A stretch of DNA of 64,000 nt, from the NCBI RefSeq assembly GCF_001591025.1, contig NZ_BCTZ01000026.1:1-64000 (forward strand), written 5' to 3'. How positions within the stretch are numbered: position 1 is the first letter of the stretch; every line of letters starts with the position of its first letter. Positions 25,952 to 34,482 of the stretch are shown here, piece after piece. The position numbers were made by a program, and so were the translations under genes. The notes under the pieces were generated by a model. That model had not been told where the DNA came from and did no database searches. It saw only the letters and a list, made by a program, of their open reading frames with translations. Source of the stretch: Sphingomonas soli NBRC 100801. Its GTDB lineage: Bacteria; Pseudomonadota; Alphaproteobacteria; Sphingomonadales; Sphingomonadaceae.

Positions 25952-27127
25952 ATGTCCGATATCGTCATTACCGCCGCCAAGCGCACTCCCGTGGGCAGCT
26001 TCCTCGGCGCTTTCGGCAGCACTCCGGCACATGAGCTGGGTCGCGTCGCGATCGAGGCTGCACTGGCACAGGCGGGCGTGAAGGGCGAGGAAGTCAGCGA
26101 AGTGATCCTGGGCCAGGTGCTCACCGCCGCGCAGGGCCAGAACCCCGCGCGACAGGCGTCGATGGCCGCCGGCGTCCCCAAGGAGGTGCCGGCATGGAGC
26201 GTCCAGCAGGTTTGCGGCTCGGGGCTTCGTGCGGTCGCGCTGGCCTATCAGGCGGTGAAGACCGGTGACGCCACCATCGTTGTCGCGGGCGGCCAGGAAA
26301 GCATGTCGCTCTCCACCCATGCGCAGGCGCTGCGCGCAGGCACCAAGATGGGCGATGTCAGCCTGATCGATACGATGATCAAGGATGGCCTGACCGACGT
26401 GTTCAACGGCTATCACATGGGCATCACTGCCGAGAATCTCGCCGAGCAATATCAGGTCAGCCGTGGCGAGCAGGACGCCTTCGCGGTCGCCAGCCAGAAC
26501 AAGGCCGAAGCGGCCCGGGCCTCCGGCAGGTTCAAGGACGAGATCGCGCCCGTTACGATCAAGGGTCGCAAGGGCGACACGATCGTCGATCAGGACGAAT
26601 ATATCCGCGCCGGTGCGACGATCGCGGGCGTCGAGGGCTTGCGCCCCGCTTTCCAGAAGGACGGCACCGTCACCGCCGCCAACGCTTCGGGGATCAATGA
26701 CGGCGCCGCAGCCTTGGTCGTGATGACGCGCGAGGAAGCCGAAAAGCGTGGCGCGCCGATCCTAGCCGTGATCAAGAGCTGGGCCTCGGCCGGTGTCGAT
26801 CCCTCGATCATGGGCATCGGCCCCGTCCCCGCCTCCAAGGCCGCGCTCGAAAAGGCCGGCTGGACTGTAGCCGATCTCGACCTGATCGAAGCCAATGAAG
26901 CCTTCGCCGCGCAGGCATTGTCGGTCGGCAAGGAGCTCGGCTGGGACGCTAACAAGGTCAACGTAAACGGCGGCGCCATCGCCATCGGCCACCCGATCGG
27001 CGCAAGCGGCGCGCGCGTGCTGACCACCCTCATCTACGAAATGCAGAAGCGCGACGCCAAGAAGGGCCTCGCCACGCTCTGCATCGGCGGGGGCATGGGC
27101 ATCGCCATGTGTATCGCCCGCGACTGA
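25952..27127 (+). CDS. phaA: Acetyl-CoA C-acetyltransferase (beta-ketothiolase)
   Basis: Condenses two acetyl-CoA to acetoacetyl-CoA, the first step of PHB synthesis, or works in reverse in degradation. 391 residues, typical length. Catalytic Cys is in [16 protein letters not shown] (about residue 89), the second site in [19 protein letters not shown] (His) and the last Cys in [13 protein letters not shown]. The gene follows the PhaC-like gene by 29 bases. The gene symbol rests on that context; atoB or a general thiolase is equally possible from sequence alone. Confidence 0.93.
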   Translation: MSDIVITAAKRTPVGSFLGAFGSTPAHELGRVAIEAALAQAGVKGEEVSEVILGQVLTAAQGQNPARQASMAAGVPKEVPAWSVQQVCGSGLRAVALAYQAVKTGDATIVVAGGQESMSLSTHAQALRAGTKMGDVSLIDTMIKDGLTDVFNGYHMGITAENLAEQYQVSRGEQDAFAVASQNKAEAARASGRFKDEIAPVTIKGRKGDTIVDQDEYIRAGATIAGVEGLRPAFQKDGTVTAANASGINDGAAALVVMTREEAEKRGAPILAVIKSWASAGVDPSIMGIGPVPASKAALEKAGWTVADLDLIEANEAFAAQALSVGKELGWDANKVNVNGGAIAIGHPIGASGARVLTTLIYEMQKRDAKKGLATLCIGGGMGIAMCIARD

Positions 27128-27141
27128 TCCGGGACTGAACC

Positions 27142-27156
27142 GCCCCCCTCGGGGGC
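27142..27156 (+). terminator. Short GC hairpin after the thiolase gene
   Basis: Arms gccccc / gggggc with loop ctc, followed by tccctt. It lies between the convergent thiolase and alr genes. It is weak as an intrinsic terminator because the T-tract is poor. Confidence 0.4.
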
Positions 27157-27216
27157 TCCCTTCCGTTTCGCCGTGACCCAGGCCTTGTGTCGGGGTTCAC
27201 TGCGCCTGCCGGGCGA

Positions 27217-28242
27217 TCAGCTACTCCAAACCCGATCGAACCGGGACCCGAGCCCGGTGATCAGTTCATATTGTGACAAGCCACTCAGCGCCGCAGTCTC
27301 GGGAAGGGCGTAATCGAGCGATACCCAATCTCCTTCGCCAAGCCCCGGCATCGCGTCCACATCGATCGCAACCATGTCCATCGAGACGCGCCCGATCACC
27401 GGCATCGCAACGCCGTCCACACGCGCGGTGCCGCGTCCCGAAAAGCAGCGCAGATAGCCATCCGCATAGCCGATATTGAGGATCGCAACCTCCATGTCGC
27501 GCGGCGCGGTGAAGGTGCCGTTATAGCCTACGATCTCGCCCGCGGGCACGGTGCGACGCTGGATGATCTGCGCCTCGGGCGTGACCACTTGCCGAATTTC
27601 CGCATGCTCAGCGCGCGGCCTCCCCCCATAGAGCGCGATCCCCGGGCGCGTGACATCGAACGCATAGTCCGCCCCCAGTGCGATTCCCGCGGAATTGGCG
27701 AGGCTCATCCGCGCGCCCGGTCGCATCCCGGCAAGTGCCGCGAACACATCGCGCTGACGGCGATTGAGCGCGACGTCTTCATCCGCCGAGGCGAGGTGGC
27801 TCATCACCGTGTCTACCTCCAGCCCGTCCAGCGAGCCGATCTCCCCGGGGGCGATTCCCAGGCGGTTCATGCCGGTATCGACCATCACATCGCACGCGCG
27901 CCCCTCTCCGCCCACGCGCCAGAGCCCGATCTGCGCCTGCGAATTAAGCACGGGTCGCACATTGGGCGGTCGCTCAACCGCCATGTCCTCCTTGCGCACC
28001 CCGTGCAGCACCGAAACCGATAGGCCCAGATCGGCGATCGCCCGCGCCTCGGCCCAGTTCGCCACGAAGAAATCCCGGCATCCCGCCACCGCCAGTCGCT
28101 TGACGACCTCGCGCGCGCCGAGCCCATAGCCATTGGCCTTCACCGCCGCGCCGCAGGCGGCGCTCCCGCTCAGCTTCGTGAGGAGCTTCCAGTTGGATAT
28201 GAGCGCGTCATGACTCAGGCGGAGGCGAAGGGGAGCGGTCAT
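27217..28242 (-). CDS. alr: Alanine racemase
   Basis: PLP enzyme making D-alanine for peptidoglycan. 341 residues, slightly shorter than usual (~360). The PLP lysine is in AAVKANGYGLGAREVVKRL (near residue 35); VMVDTGMNRLGI and the second catalytic tyrosine region NIGYADGYLRCFSGRG are present, as is VIGRVSMDMVAIDV. The N-terminal block is short (LRLSHDALISNWKLL). It starts 11 bases downstream of the MHS transporter stop in the same direction, so the two may be co-transcribed. Confidence 0.93.
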   Translation of the reverse strand: MTAPLRLRLSHDALISNWKLLTKLSGSAACGAAVKANGYGLGAREVVKRLAVAGCRDFFVANWAEARAIADLGLSVSVLHGVRKEDMAVERPPNVRPVLNSQAQIGLWRVGGEGRACDVMVDTGMNRLGIAPGEIGSLDGLEVDTVMSHLASADEDVALNRRQRDVFAALAGMRPGARMSLANSAGIALGADYAFDVTRPGIALYGGRPRAEHAEIRQVVTPEAQIIQRRTVPAGEIVGYNGTFTAPRDMEVAILNIGYADGYLRCFSGRGTARVDGVAMPVIGRVSMDMVAIDVDAMPGLGEGDWVSLDYALPETAALSGLSQYELITGLGSRFDRVWSS

Positions 28243-28252
28243 CCCCAGCCGG

Positions 28253-29839
28253 TTAGCCCGCCGCGCGCGGCGGCGCTACCGTCTCCTTCAGGCCCCACGC
28301 TGTGACCACCAGCGCCAGCGCGACCACCGCCATCGTGTACCAAAGGCCCGAATAGGGATCGCCCGTCTTCACGACGATCGACTGGCTGATGAACGGGAGG
28401 AACCCGCCGAAATATCCGGTTCCGATATGGTACGGGATCGACATGGAGGAATAACGGATCCGGGGCGGGAACATCTCGGAGAGCAAAGCCGCGACCGGAC
28501 CATAGGTAGCGCCGGAAAGCGCCATCAGCACCAGAATCGCTCCCACCATGATTGCGATGCTCCGGGCGGGCGGGATGACCGGCTTCAGGTCATATCCTGC
28601 CGCCGCCAGCGCCGCGCCCAACCCTTCCGGGCTGGTGTCGCGAACGGTGGTGCCACCCACCGTCACGTCGATCGCCGATGCCTCCGCCTTAGTGTAAGCA
28701 ACGCCCTTCTTCGCGAAGAATTCGAGCACGCTGCCGCATTCGTCCCTCTGCTTCGACGCGAAGGGGTCATATGCGCATTCGGGGCCCGACACGACGACGG
28801 GCGCCCGCGCCGAGGCAGCCGCGAGCGCAGGGTTGGCCTGGCTGCCGATCACCCAGAACACCGGGAAGAGCAGCACCAGCGTCAGCGCATAACCCCAGAC
28901 AATCGGTTTCTTGCGCCCGATGCGATCAGACAGCGATCCGAAAAAGATGAAGAATACCAGCCCGCCCAATGCGGACCCGCCGCAGATCAGTTGCGCGGCC
29001 GTGGAATCCACATGCATCTGCTGCTGCAGGAAGGAAAGCACGGAGAACATCGCCGTGTACCAGATCACCGTGAGCCCCGCGGCGATGCCGAACAGCGCGA
29101 CCAGAAGCCGCTTCCAATTGCCCGGATAAGTGAAGCTCTCGACAAAGGGGTTGCGGGCAGTCTCGCCCGCCTCCTTCATCTGCTTGAACACCGGGCTTTC
29201 CGACAGTCTCAACCGCATCCACAGCGAAATCGCCAGCAGCACGACCGAAAAGACGAACGGCGCGCGCCAGCCCCATGCATCCCACACATCGGCCAGCGCA
29301 AGCTTGAACAGCAGCACGACCATGAGGCTGAGGATGAAGCCTCCGACCACGCTCGCCTGAATGAAACTGGTGTGGAACCCGGCGCGCCCGCCGGGCGAAT
29401 GCTCGGCCACGTAGATCGCAGCACCCCCATATTCCCCACCCAGCGCAAGTCCCTGTGCAATGCGCAGGAGCAGGATCAGCACCGGCGCGGCGACGCCGAT
29501 GGCCGCATAGCTCGGCACCAGACCGATTCCCGCCGTCGCCAGACCCATCAGCGTGATCGTCACTAGAAACGTGTATTTGCGACCGAGCCGATCCCCCAGG
29601 AACCCGAACAGGATTGCGCCGAGCGGGCGGAACCCAAACCCCACTGCAAAGGTTGCCCACGCCAGAAGATCGCCAAGCACCGGATTGTCTGCGGGAAAGA
29701 AAGTACGCCCGAGGATGCCCGTGGTGGTCAGCGTCCCCCAGATGAAGAAATCATACCATTCGAAAATCGTGCCCAGCGAGGACGCGCCGATTACCTGCCG
29801 CATCTCCTGTGCGCTCGGCTCCTTGCCCGCAGCAGCCAT
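28253..29839 (-). CDS. MHS-family major facilitator transporter with periplasmic insertion
   Basis: 528 residues, about 12 membrane segments. The metabolite:H+ symporter (ShiA/ProP/KgtP-type) signature is clear: GTIFEWYDFFIWGTL, GFGFRPLGAILFGFLGDRLGRK and RIAQGLALGGEYGGAAIYVAEHSP. An extra hydrophilic block of about 80 residues (roughly 345-430) interrupts the second half, with a cysteine pair (ECAYDPF and DECGSVL) that could be disulfide-bonded outside the membrane. The substrate is not predictable; relatives take up 2-oxoglutarate, proline/betaine or shikimate. It is followed by alr. Confidence 0.88.
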   Translation of the reverse strand: MAAAGKEPSAQEMRQVIGASSLGTIFEWYDFFIWGTLTTTGILGRTFFPADNPVLGDLLAWATFAVGFGFRPLGAILFGFLGDRLGRKYTFLVTITLMGLATAGIGLVPSYAAIGVAAPVLILLLRIAQGLALGGEYGGAAIYVAEHSPGGRAGFHTSFIQASVVGGFILSLMVVLLFKLALADVWDAWGWRAPFVFSVVLLAISLWMRLRLSESPVFKQMKEAGETARNPFVESFTYPGNWKRLLVALFGIAAGLTVIWYTAMFSVLSFLQQQMHVDSTAAQLICGGSALGGLVFFIFFGSLSDRIGRKKPIVWGYALTLVLLFPVFWVIGSQANPALAAASARAPVVVSGPECAYDPFASKQRDECGSVLEFFAKKGVAYTKAEASAIDVTVGGTTVRDTSPEGLGAALAAAGYDLKPVIPPARSIAIMVGAILVLMALSGATYGPVAALLSEMFPPRIRYSSMSIPYHIGTGYFGGFLPFISQSIVVKTGDPYSGLWYTMAVVALALVVTAWGLKETVAPPRAAG

Positions 29840-29979
29840 CCTCGCCTCCCCTCGGCTTTTGGCGAGCTTAGCGCGTCCGAGAGAAGCAGCAAGCTGACAA
29901 TCTGTTCAGCTTCAGTGCAGCAAAGCAGTAGCACACCGACAAAAGACCGGACATATGCCGGCTGAACGGGAGGCAGGGG

Positions 29980-32043
29980 ATGCATCGCTTGAGCGCACTG
30001 GCAGGTACCGCGCTCGCTGCCTGTCCCGGCACTGCACTGGCCCAGGAAGCACCGTCGCAGGCGCCAGCCGGATCCGCTGCGACACCCAGCGATCGCGCGC
30101 AGGCCGGCATCATCACCTATCCGCCCGAGTTCTTCGCGGCGTCCAGCCCCAACACCGCTTTCGACATGATCCAGCGCATCCCAGGCTTCGGGCTCGATAC
30201 CGGCAATTCCGAAGCGCGCGGTCTGGCGGGCGCGCAGGGCAATGTGCTCATCGATGGCGGGCGCCCTTCGTCCAAGACCGATAAACTGTCAGACATACTG
30301 CAGCGCATCCCGGCCACCGCCGTCGAAAGGATCGAACTGATCCGGGGCGGCGCGCCCGGCATCGACATGCAGGGACGCTCGGTGATCGCCAATGTGCTGC
30401 TCAGGAAGGCAGCGAGCACGCAGATGGTGCTGGAGACCAATATCTATCTCTATCGCGACGGCTATGCAGGCCCGCTGCTCAAGGCCCAATATTCCCGCCG
30501 CGAAGGCGACAAGCTCACCGAAGCGGCCTTCTCCGCCACCACCGACCGCACCAGCGGAACCGCGAAGGGCCAACGCACACGCTTCGATGCGGCAGGATTG
30601 CCGTTTCAGGAAGCCGATCTTGATCTGTGGGACCGCTATCGCAACGGCAGCCTGCGCGGCTCGATCCATCGCCCGGCCGGCGGCGGCAAGCTCCGCGTCA
30701 ACGCGCTGATCGACTATACCAGCTTCAGCAACATGCAGGACATCACGATCCGCTCCGGCCCGGGGTTCAACGATCACAATCAGGACGTAAACCATGCATG
30801 GAGTGGCGAGCTTGGCGTCAACTGGACGAAGGCGCTTGGCCCTCGCACCGAATTGAATTTGACCGCGCTTCAGCGCGGCTCACGCGAGCGCTACGATTCG
30901 TCCAGCCGCAGCGGCAGCGGGTCCACTTCGGAATTCGACAATGATGCGCTCGGCGGCGAGAGTGTCTTGCGCGGCACGCTCAAATATCAGCAGAGCAGCC
31001 GCTGGTCGTTCGAAGGCGGCGGCGAGGCGGCGTACAACTTCCTCGATAACGCCAGCAGCTACAGCCAGAATGCCGCCGCCGTGGCATTGCCCAACGCCGA
31101 GGTGCTGGTCAGCGAATTGCGCGGCGAGGTCTTTGCGCAGGCCACATTTCGTCCCAGCGCGTCCCTGACGTTCGAAAGTGGCTTGAGGGTCGAGCAATCG
31201 ACGATCCGCCAGTCGGGCGACACCGACAGATCAAAGTCGTTCGTCTATCCCAAGCCGCGCTTCCAGGCGACATGGGTGCCCGGCACGGGCCACCAGATCC
31301 GGCTGCGCGCCGAGCGATCAGTCGGGCAGCTCAATTTCGGCGACTTCTCCGCCTCTACCGAGATCAACCTGGGCACCGTCGCGGGCGGGAATGCCGATCT
31401 CGAGCCGCAAAAGCTGACCACCTACGAAGCCGTTTACGAACGCCGCTTCTGGGGCAAGGGTGCCGTGGAATTGACGCTTCAGCACGTGGATATCGAGGAC
31501 GTGATCGACGTCATCCCGCTGGTTGGCGGCTTCGATGCGGTCGGGAATATCGGCAGCGGCTGGTATAATTACGCCCAAGCCCGGGTGACGCTCCCCTTCG
31601 ACAAGCTGGGGATGGCCAACGCGTTGCTCTCCGCACGCTTCTCGTATCAGCAATCCCAGGTCACCGATCCGCTCACCGGCGCGCATCGCTCGCTTTCACG
31701 GGAAATTCCGTTCGGTTGCGGCATTTCGTTCAACCATGACCTGTCGGGCGGCCGCTTTTCCTATGGCTTCGAGCATGGCTGCAACATCGATCGCTTCACC
31801 GCCTACCGCGTCCGCGAGGTCCGGGCGGTCGATAATTCACCATTCGTCTCGATCTACGGGCAGTGGAAACCGAATCCGAAGATGACCGTACGCGTCGATC
31901 TGGGGAATGTGTCCAATATGCGGATCGCAAGCAGCCGCGAAGTGCATACGGGGCCGCGCGACACCAGCCCGGTCCAGTTCAGCGAGACTCGCATGTCCCG
32001 TATGGGCCAGTATCTTTTCCTGCAATTGCGGCACGTGCTCTAG
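29980..32043 (+). CDS. TonB-dependent outer-membrane receptor (second)
   Basis: 687 residues behind a ggaggcagggg ribosome site. Signal peptide ends near TALAQ (about 22). Plug domain about 40-150 (FDMIQRIPGFGLDTGNSEARGLAG, VLIDGGRPSS, IPATAVERIELIRG); the rest is a beta-barrel ending FLQLRHVL rather than in a terminal aromatic residue. It resembles shorter TonB receptors annotated with an outer-membrane-protein beta-barrel domain and lacks an obvious TonB box. Ligand unknown. It is a single gene. Confidence 0.87.
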   Translation: MHRLSALAGTALAACPGTALAQEAPSQAPAGSAATPSDRAQAGIITYPPEFFAASSPNTAFDMIQRIPGFGLDTGNSEARGLAGAQGNVLIDGGRPSSKTDKLSDILQRIPATAVERIELIRGGAPGIDMQGRSVIANVLLRKAASTQMVLETNIYLYRDGYAGPLLKAQYSRREGDKLTEAAFSATTDRTSGTAKGQRTRFDAAGLPFQEADLDLWDRYRNGSLRGSIHRPAGGGKLRVNALIDYTSFSNMQDITIRSGPGFNDHNQDVNHAWSGELGVNWTKALGPRTELNLTALQRGSRERYDSSSRSGSGSTSEFDNDALGGESVLRGTLKYQQSSRWSFEGGGEAAYNFLDNASSYSQNAAAVALPNAEVLVSELRGEVFAQATFRPSASLTFESGLRVEQSTIRQSGDTDRSKSFVYPKPRFQATWVPGTGHQIRLRAERSVGQLNFGDFSASTEINLGTVAGGNADLEPQKLTTYEAVYERRFWGKGAVELTLQHVDIEDVIDVIPLVGGFDAVGNIGSGWYNYAQARVTLPFDKLGMANALLSARFSYQQSQVTDPLTGAHRSLSREIPFGCGISFNHDLSGGRFSYGFEHGCNIDRFTAYRVREVRAVDNSPFVSIYGQWKPNPKMTVRVDLGNVSNMRIASSREVHTGPRDTSPVQFSETRMSRMGQYLFLQLRHVL

Positions 32044-32068
32044 CCGTACCCGCTTCGGCAGGGCCCCG

Positions 32069-33013
32069 CTACGCTCCCGCCGCGGTCAACCTGTCGAGTT
32101 GATCCGGTGTCAGCACGACATGCCATGCGCCGATGAGTTCGTTGAGCTGCGCCACGCTGGTCGCGCTGGCGATCGGCGCGGTCACGCCCGGCTGCGCCGC
32201 CAGCCACGCGAGCGCGATCTGCGCCAGACTCGCGCGGGTCTCTTCCGCAACCGTGTCCATCGCCCGGAGAACCGCTGCGCCGGTCCCTTCCAGCAAACCG
32301 CCCATGCGCCCGCCCCGAACGGACTGGCCGAGATCGTCGCGGGAGCGGTATTTCCCGGTCAGGAAACCCGATGCCAGCCCGTAATAGGGCACCACCCCGA
32401 TATTCTCCGCCACGCATAGATCCTGCAGCACCCCTTCGAACGAGTCGCGGCTGACCAGATTATATTCCGGCTGGAGCACTCCGTAGCGCGGAAGCCCCTC
32501 GCGCCCCGCCACCTCGAGCGCCGATTGCAGCCGCCCGACCGAGAAATTCGAAGCGCCGATCGCCCGAACCTTTCCCGCATCGATCAGCCTGGCGAACGCC
32601 GCCAGCACATCCTGCTGCGGCACGCTCTCGTCGTCCTGATGCGCGAAATACAGGTCGATCGTCTCGATGCCGAGCCGCTTCAACGACGCCTCGCACGCTG
32701 CCGCCATCCGGCTGGGCGCAAGCTTCTCGCCGCCCTCGCCCGGCAGCATCCCCACCTTGGTCGCCACCTGCACTTTTTTGCCCGAGTTCCGCAGCCACTC
32801 GCCGATCAGCGTCTCGGATTCGCCGCCTTTGTGGCCCGGCACCCAGGCCGAATAAACGTCGGCTGTATCGACCATCGTTCCGCCTGCATCGGTAAAGGCA
32901 TCCAGCACGCGAAAGCTCGTCGCCTTGTCCGCAGTCCAGCCGAACACATTCCCGCCCAGCACCAGCGGCGGCGTCGCCAGCCCGCTTCCGCCCAAAGCGC
33001 GCGCAGCGCTCAT
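32069..33013 (-). CDS. Aldo/keto reductase
   Basis: NADPH-dependent carbonyl reductase of the AKR superfamily. 314 residues. The catalytic tetrad is visible as Asp and Tyr in DTADVYSAW, Lys in VATKVGM and His in LYFAHQDDE. The cofactor-binding region follows (LAWLAAQPGVTAPIASATSVAQ). Substrate unknown. Its ATG overlaps the stop of a 54-residue lipoprotein gene (ATGA), so it is translationally coupled to two small lipoproteins. Confidence 0.9.
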   Translation of the reverse strand: MSAARALGGSGLATPPLVLGGNVFGWTADKATSFRVLDAFTDAGGTMVDTADVYSAWVPGHKGGESETLIGEWLRNSGKKVQVATKVGMLPGEGGEKLAPSRMAAACEASLKRLGIETIDLYFAHQDDESVPQQDVLAAFARLIDAGKVRAIGASNFSVGRLQSALEVAGREGLPRYGVLQPEYNLVSRDSFEGVLQDLCVAENIGVVPYYGLASGFLTGKYRSRDDLGQSVRGGRMGGLLEGTGAAVLRAMDTVAEETRASLAQIALAWLAAQPGVTAPIASATSVAQLNELIGAWHVVLTPDQLDRLTAAGA

Positions 33014-33174
33014 TGCGCCTGCTCTTTATTGTCCATCGCGTTCTGGTCTATCGCCGCCGCCGCCTGATCGAGTTCCCTGTTCTCGCTGCGGCTGAGCCCG
33101 CCCGGCGGGGAATCGCTCCCGCCGCACGCGGCCAGCGCGAGCAGCAACAAGAGTGGAGCAGCGCGGATCGTCAT
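33010..33174 (-). CDS. Very small lipoprotein (54 residues)
   Basis: MTIRAAPLLLLLALAACGGS is a lipoprotein signal with a lipobox LAAC (Cys17). The mature peptide is only 38 residues (PPGGLSRSENRELDQAAAAI, then DQNAMDNKEQAQ) and hydrophilic. The start overlaps the upstream lipoprotein stop and its own stop overlaps the aldo/keto reductase start, both by four bases. These tight overlaps support it as real despite its size. Function unknown. Confidence 0.75.
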   Translation of the reverse strand: MTIRAAPLLLLLALAACGGSDSPPGGLSRSENRELDQAAAAIDQNAMDNKEQAQ

Positions 33175-33413
33175 TCCATGATCTCGTTTGCGTCGCCACC
33201 TTCATCGGCCGGCACGGCGGCATAGCTGTTCTCGGCCGCGCCGAACGCCGCATTCTCGGCTGCGTTCACGTCGGAGACCGCCTCGCCCATCGTGTTGCTG
33301 TCGCCGCCCATCGACTCATTGGCTTCGGCTGCTTCGTTCGCGGCCTTCTTTCCGCATGCCGAAAGACCGAGCACCGCCACTGCGGCGAGCGGGAGAAGGA
33401 GTGCCTTGCGCAT
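33171..33413 (-). CDS. Small lipoprotein rich in Ala, Glu and Asn
   Basis: 80 residues behind agggaa. Lipoprotein signal LLPLAAVAVLGLSAC with Cys20. The mature part is Ala/Glu/Asn-rich and probably disordered (ANEAAEANESMGGDS, NAAENAAFGAAENSYAAVP). First gene of a three-gene unit (two lipoproteins and an aldo/keto reductase), each overlapping by four bases. No known family. Confidence 0.78.
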   Translation of the reverse strand: MRKALLLPLAAVAVLGLSACGKKAANEAAEANESMGGDSNTMGEAVSDVNAAENAAFGAAENSYAAVPADEGGDANEIME

Positions 33414-33494
33414 CGATATTCCCTTTCTTGTCCTGTCAGGCCAGCGCTAACCGACCCGCCGCTACACACGCAACCGAAACTGCCGCGTTGACCT

Positions 33495-33516
33495 GATATA
33501 AAGATATCTTTATATC
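33495..33516. promoter_or_regulatory. Perfect 22-bp palindrome: operator of the ArsR-methyltransferase regulator
   Basis: Half-site gatataaagat and its exact reverse complement atctttatatc are joined with no spacer. It ends three bases before the regulator's first ATG, so bound protein would block transcription or translation start. The motif has the form reported for SAH/SAM-responsive ArsR regulators (SahR/SamR) of methionine metabolism. A 17/22 match lies upstream of metK at 5299-5320. Confidence 0.85.
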
Positions 33517-33519
33517 TCT

Positions 33520-34482
33520 ATGCGACCCATGAACCAGGCCCTCGCCATCTTCCGCGCGCTCGCGGACTCGACTCGGCTGCGTATCCTCGCGCTGCTCCGG
33601 TCGATGGAGTTGTCGGTAGGTGAGCTGGCACAGGTGCTCGGGCAGAGTCAGCCGCGCGTGAGCCGCCATGTGAAGATCCTGTGCGACGCAGGGGTGGCCG
33701 AGCGCCGTAAGGAAGGCAGTTGGGTGTTCGTGGCGCTGGGCGCGGAAGCAAAGGTCAAGCCTATCCTTGCAGCACTGGATAGCTGGGGCGAGGCCGATCA
33801 CTGGACCGTCGCCGACGAAGCGCGTCTGGCCGCGGTCCGGGCCGATCGCGCCGCCGCGGCCGCCGAATGGTTCGAGGCCAATGCCGGCGAATGGGATGCG
33901 ATCCGTTCGCTCCACGTGGCTGACAGCGAAGTGGAGGCCGCGATGGCCCGCGCGCTCGGCGATTCCCCGCTCGGCCGCCTGATCGATATCGGCACGGGCA
34001 CGGGCCGCATGCTCGAATTGTTCGCGCCCCAGGCCAGCCACGCGCTCGGCATCGATCGATCGTCGGAAATGCTCCGCCTCGCCCGCGCCAAACTTTCGGA
34101 GCGTGGCCTGCCTAAGACCGAATTGCGCCAGGCCGATCTTTACGCCTTGCCGCTGGACGATAGCGCCGCCGATGTCGCGATCCTCCACCATGTCCTGCAT
34201 TTCGCGCAGCAGCCCGGCGCCGCGATAGGTGAGGCCGCGCGGGTGCTGGCCCCCGGCGGCCGACTGCTCGTCGCCGATTTCGCCCCACATGAGCGCGAAG
34301 AACTGCGCCAGCGCGACGCCCATACCCGTCTCGGCTTCTCCGATGCACAGATGCTCGGCTGGTTCGAGGCGCACGGCCTCGCTCCGGTGCAGGTCGAAAC
34401 GCTCGAGGGCGGCGAACTTACAGTGAAACTATGGTTGGGCCGGAAAACCGGCGTGCGTGACAAGGAAGTGAAAGCGGCATGA
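33520..34482 (+). CDS. ArsR-family regulator fused to a SAM-dependent methyltransferase
   Basis: 320 residues. N-terminal winged helix of the ArsR type (residues 5-90, ALADSTRLRILALLRSMELS and QSQPRVSRHVKILCDAGV), C-terminal methyltransferase fold (about 140-310, LIDIGTGTGRMLELFAP and ILHHVLHFAQQPGAA). No metal-site cysteines of the ArsR type are evident, which fits a nucleoside-metabolite sensor. It overlaps metF by four bases and precedes metH, so it is likely the local regulator of the SAM cycle. There is no ribosome site because the operator abuts the ATG; a start at 33529 is also possible. Confidence 0.92.
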   Translation: MRPMNQALAIFRALADSTRLRILALLRSMELSVGELAQVLGQSQPRVSRHVKILCDAGVAERRKEGSWVFVALGAEAKVKPILAALDSWGEADHWTVADEARLAAVRADRAAAAAEWFEANAGEWDAIRSLHVADSEVEAAMARALGDSPLGRLIDIGTGTGRMLELFAPQASHALGIDRSSEMLRLARAKLSERGLPKTELRQADLYALPLDDSAADVAILHHVLHFAQQPGAAIGEAARVLAPGGRLLVADFAPHEREELRQRDAHTRLGFSDAQMLGWFEAHGLAPVQVETLEGGELTVKLWLGRKTGVRDKEVKAA

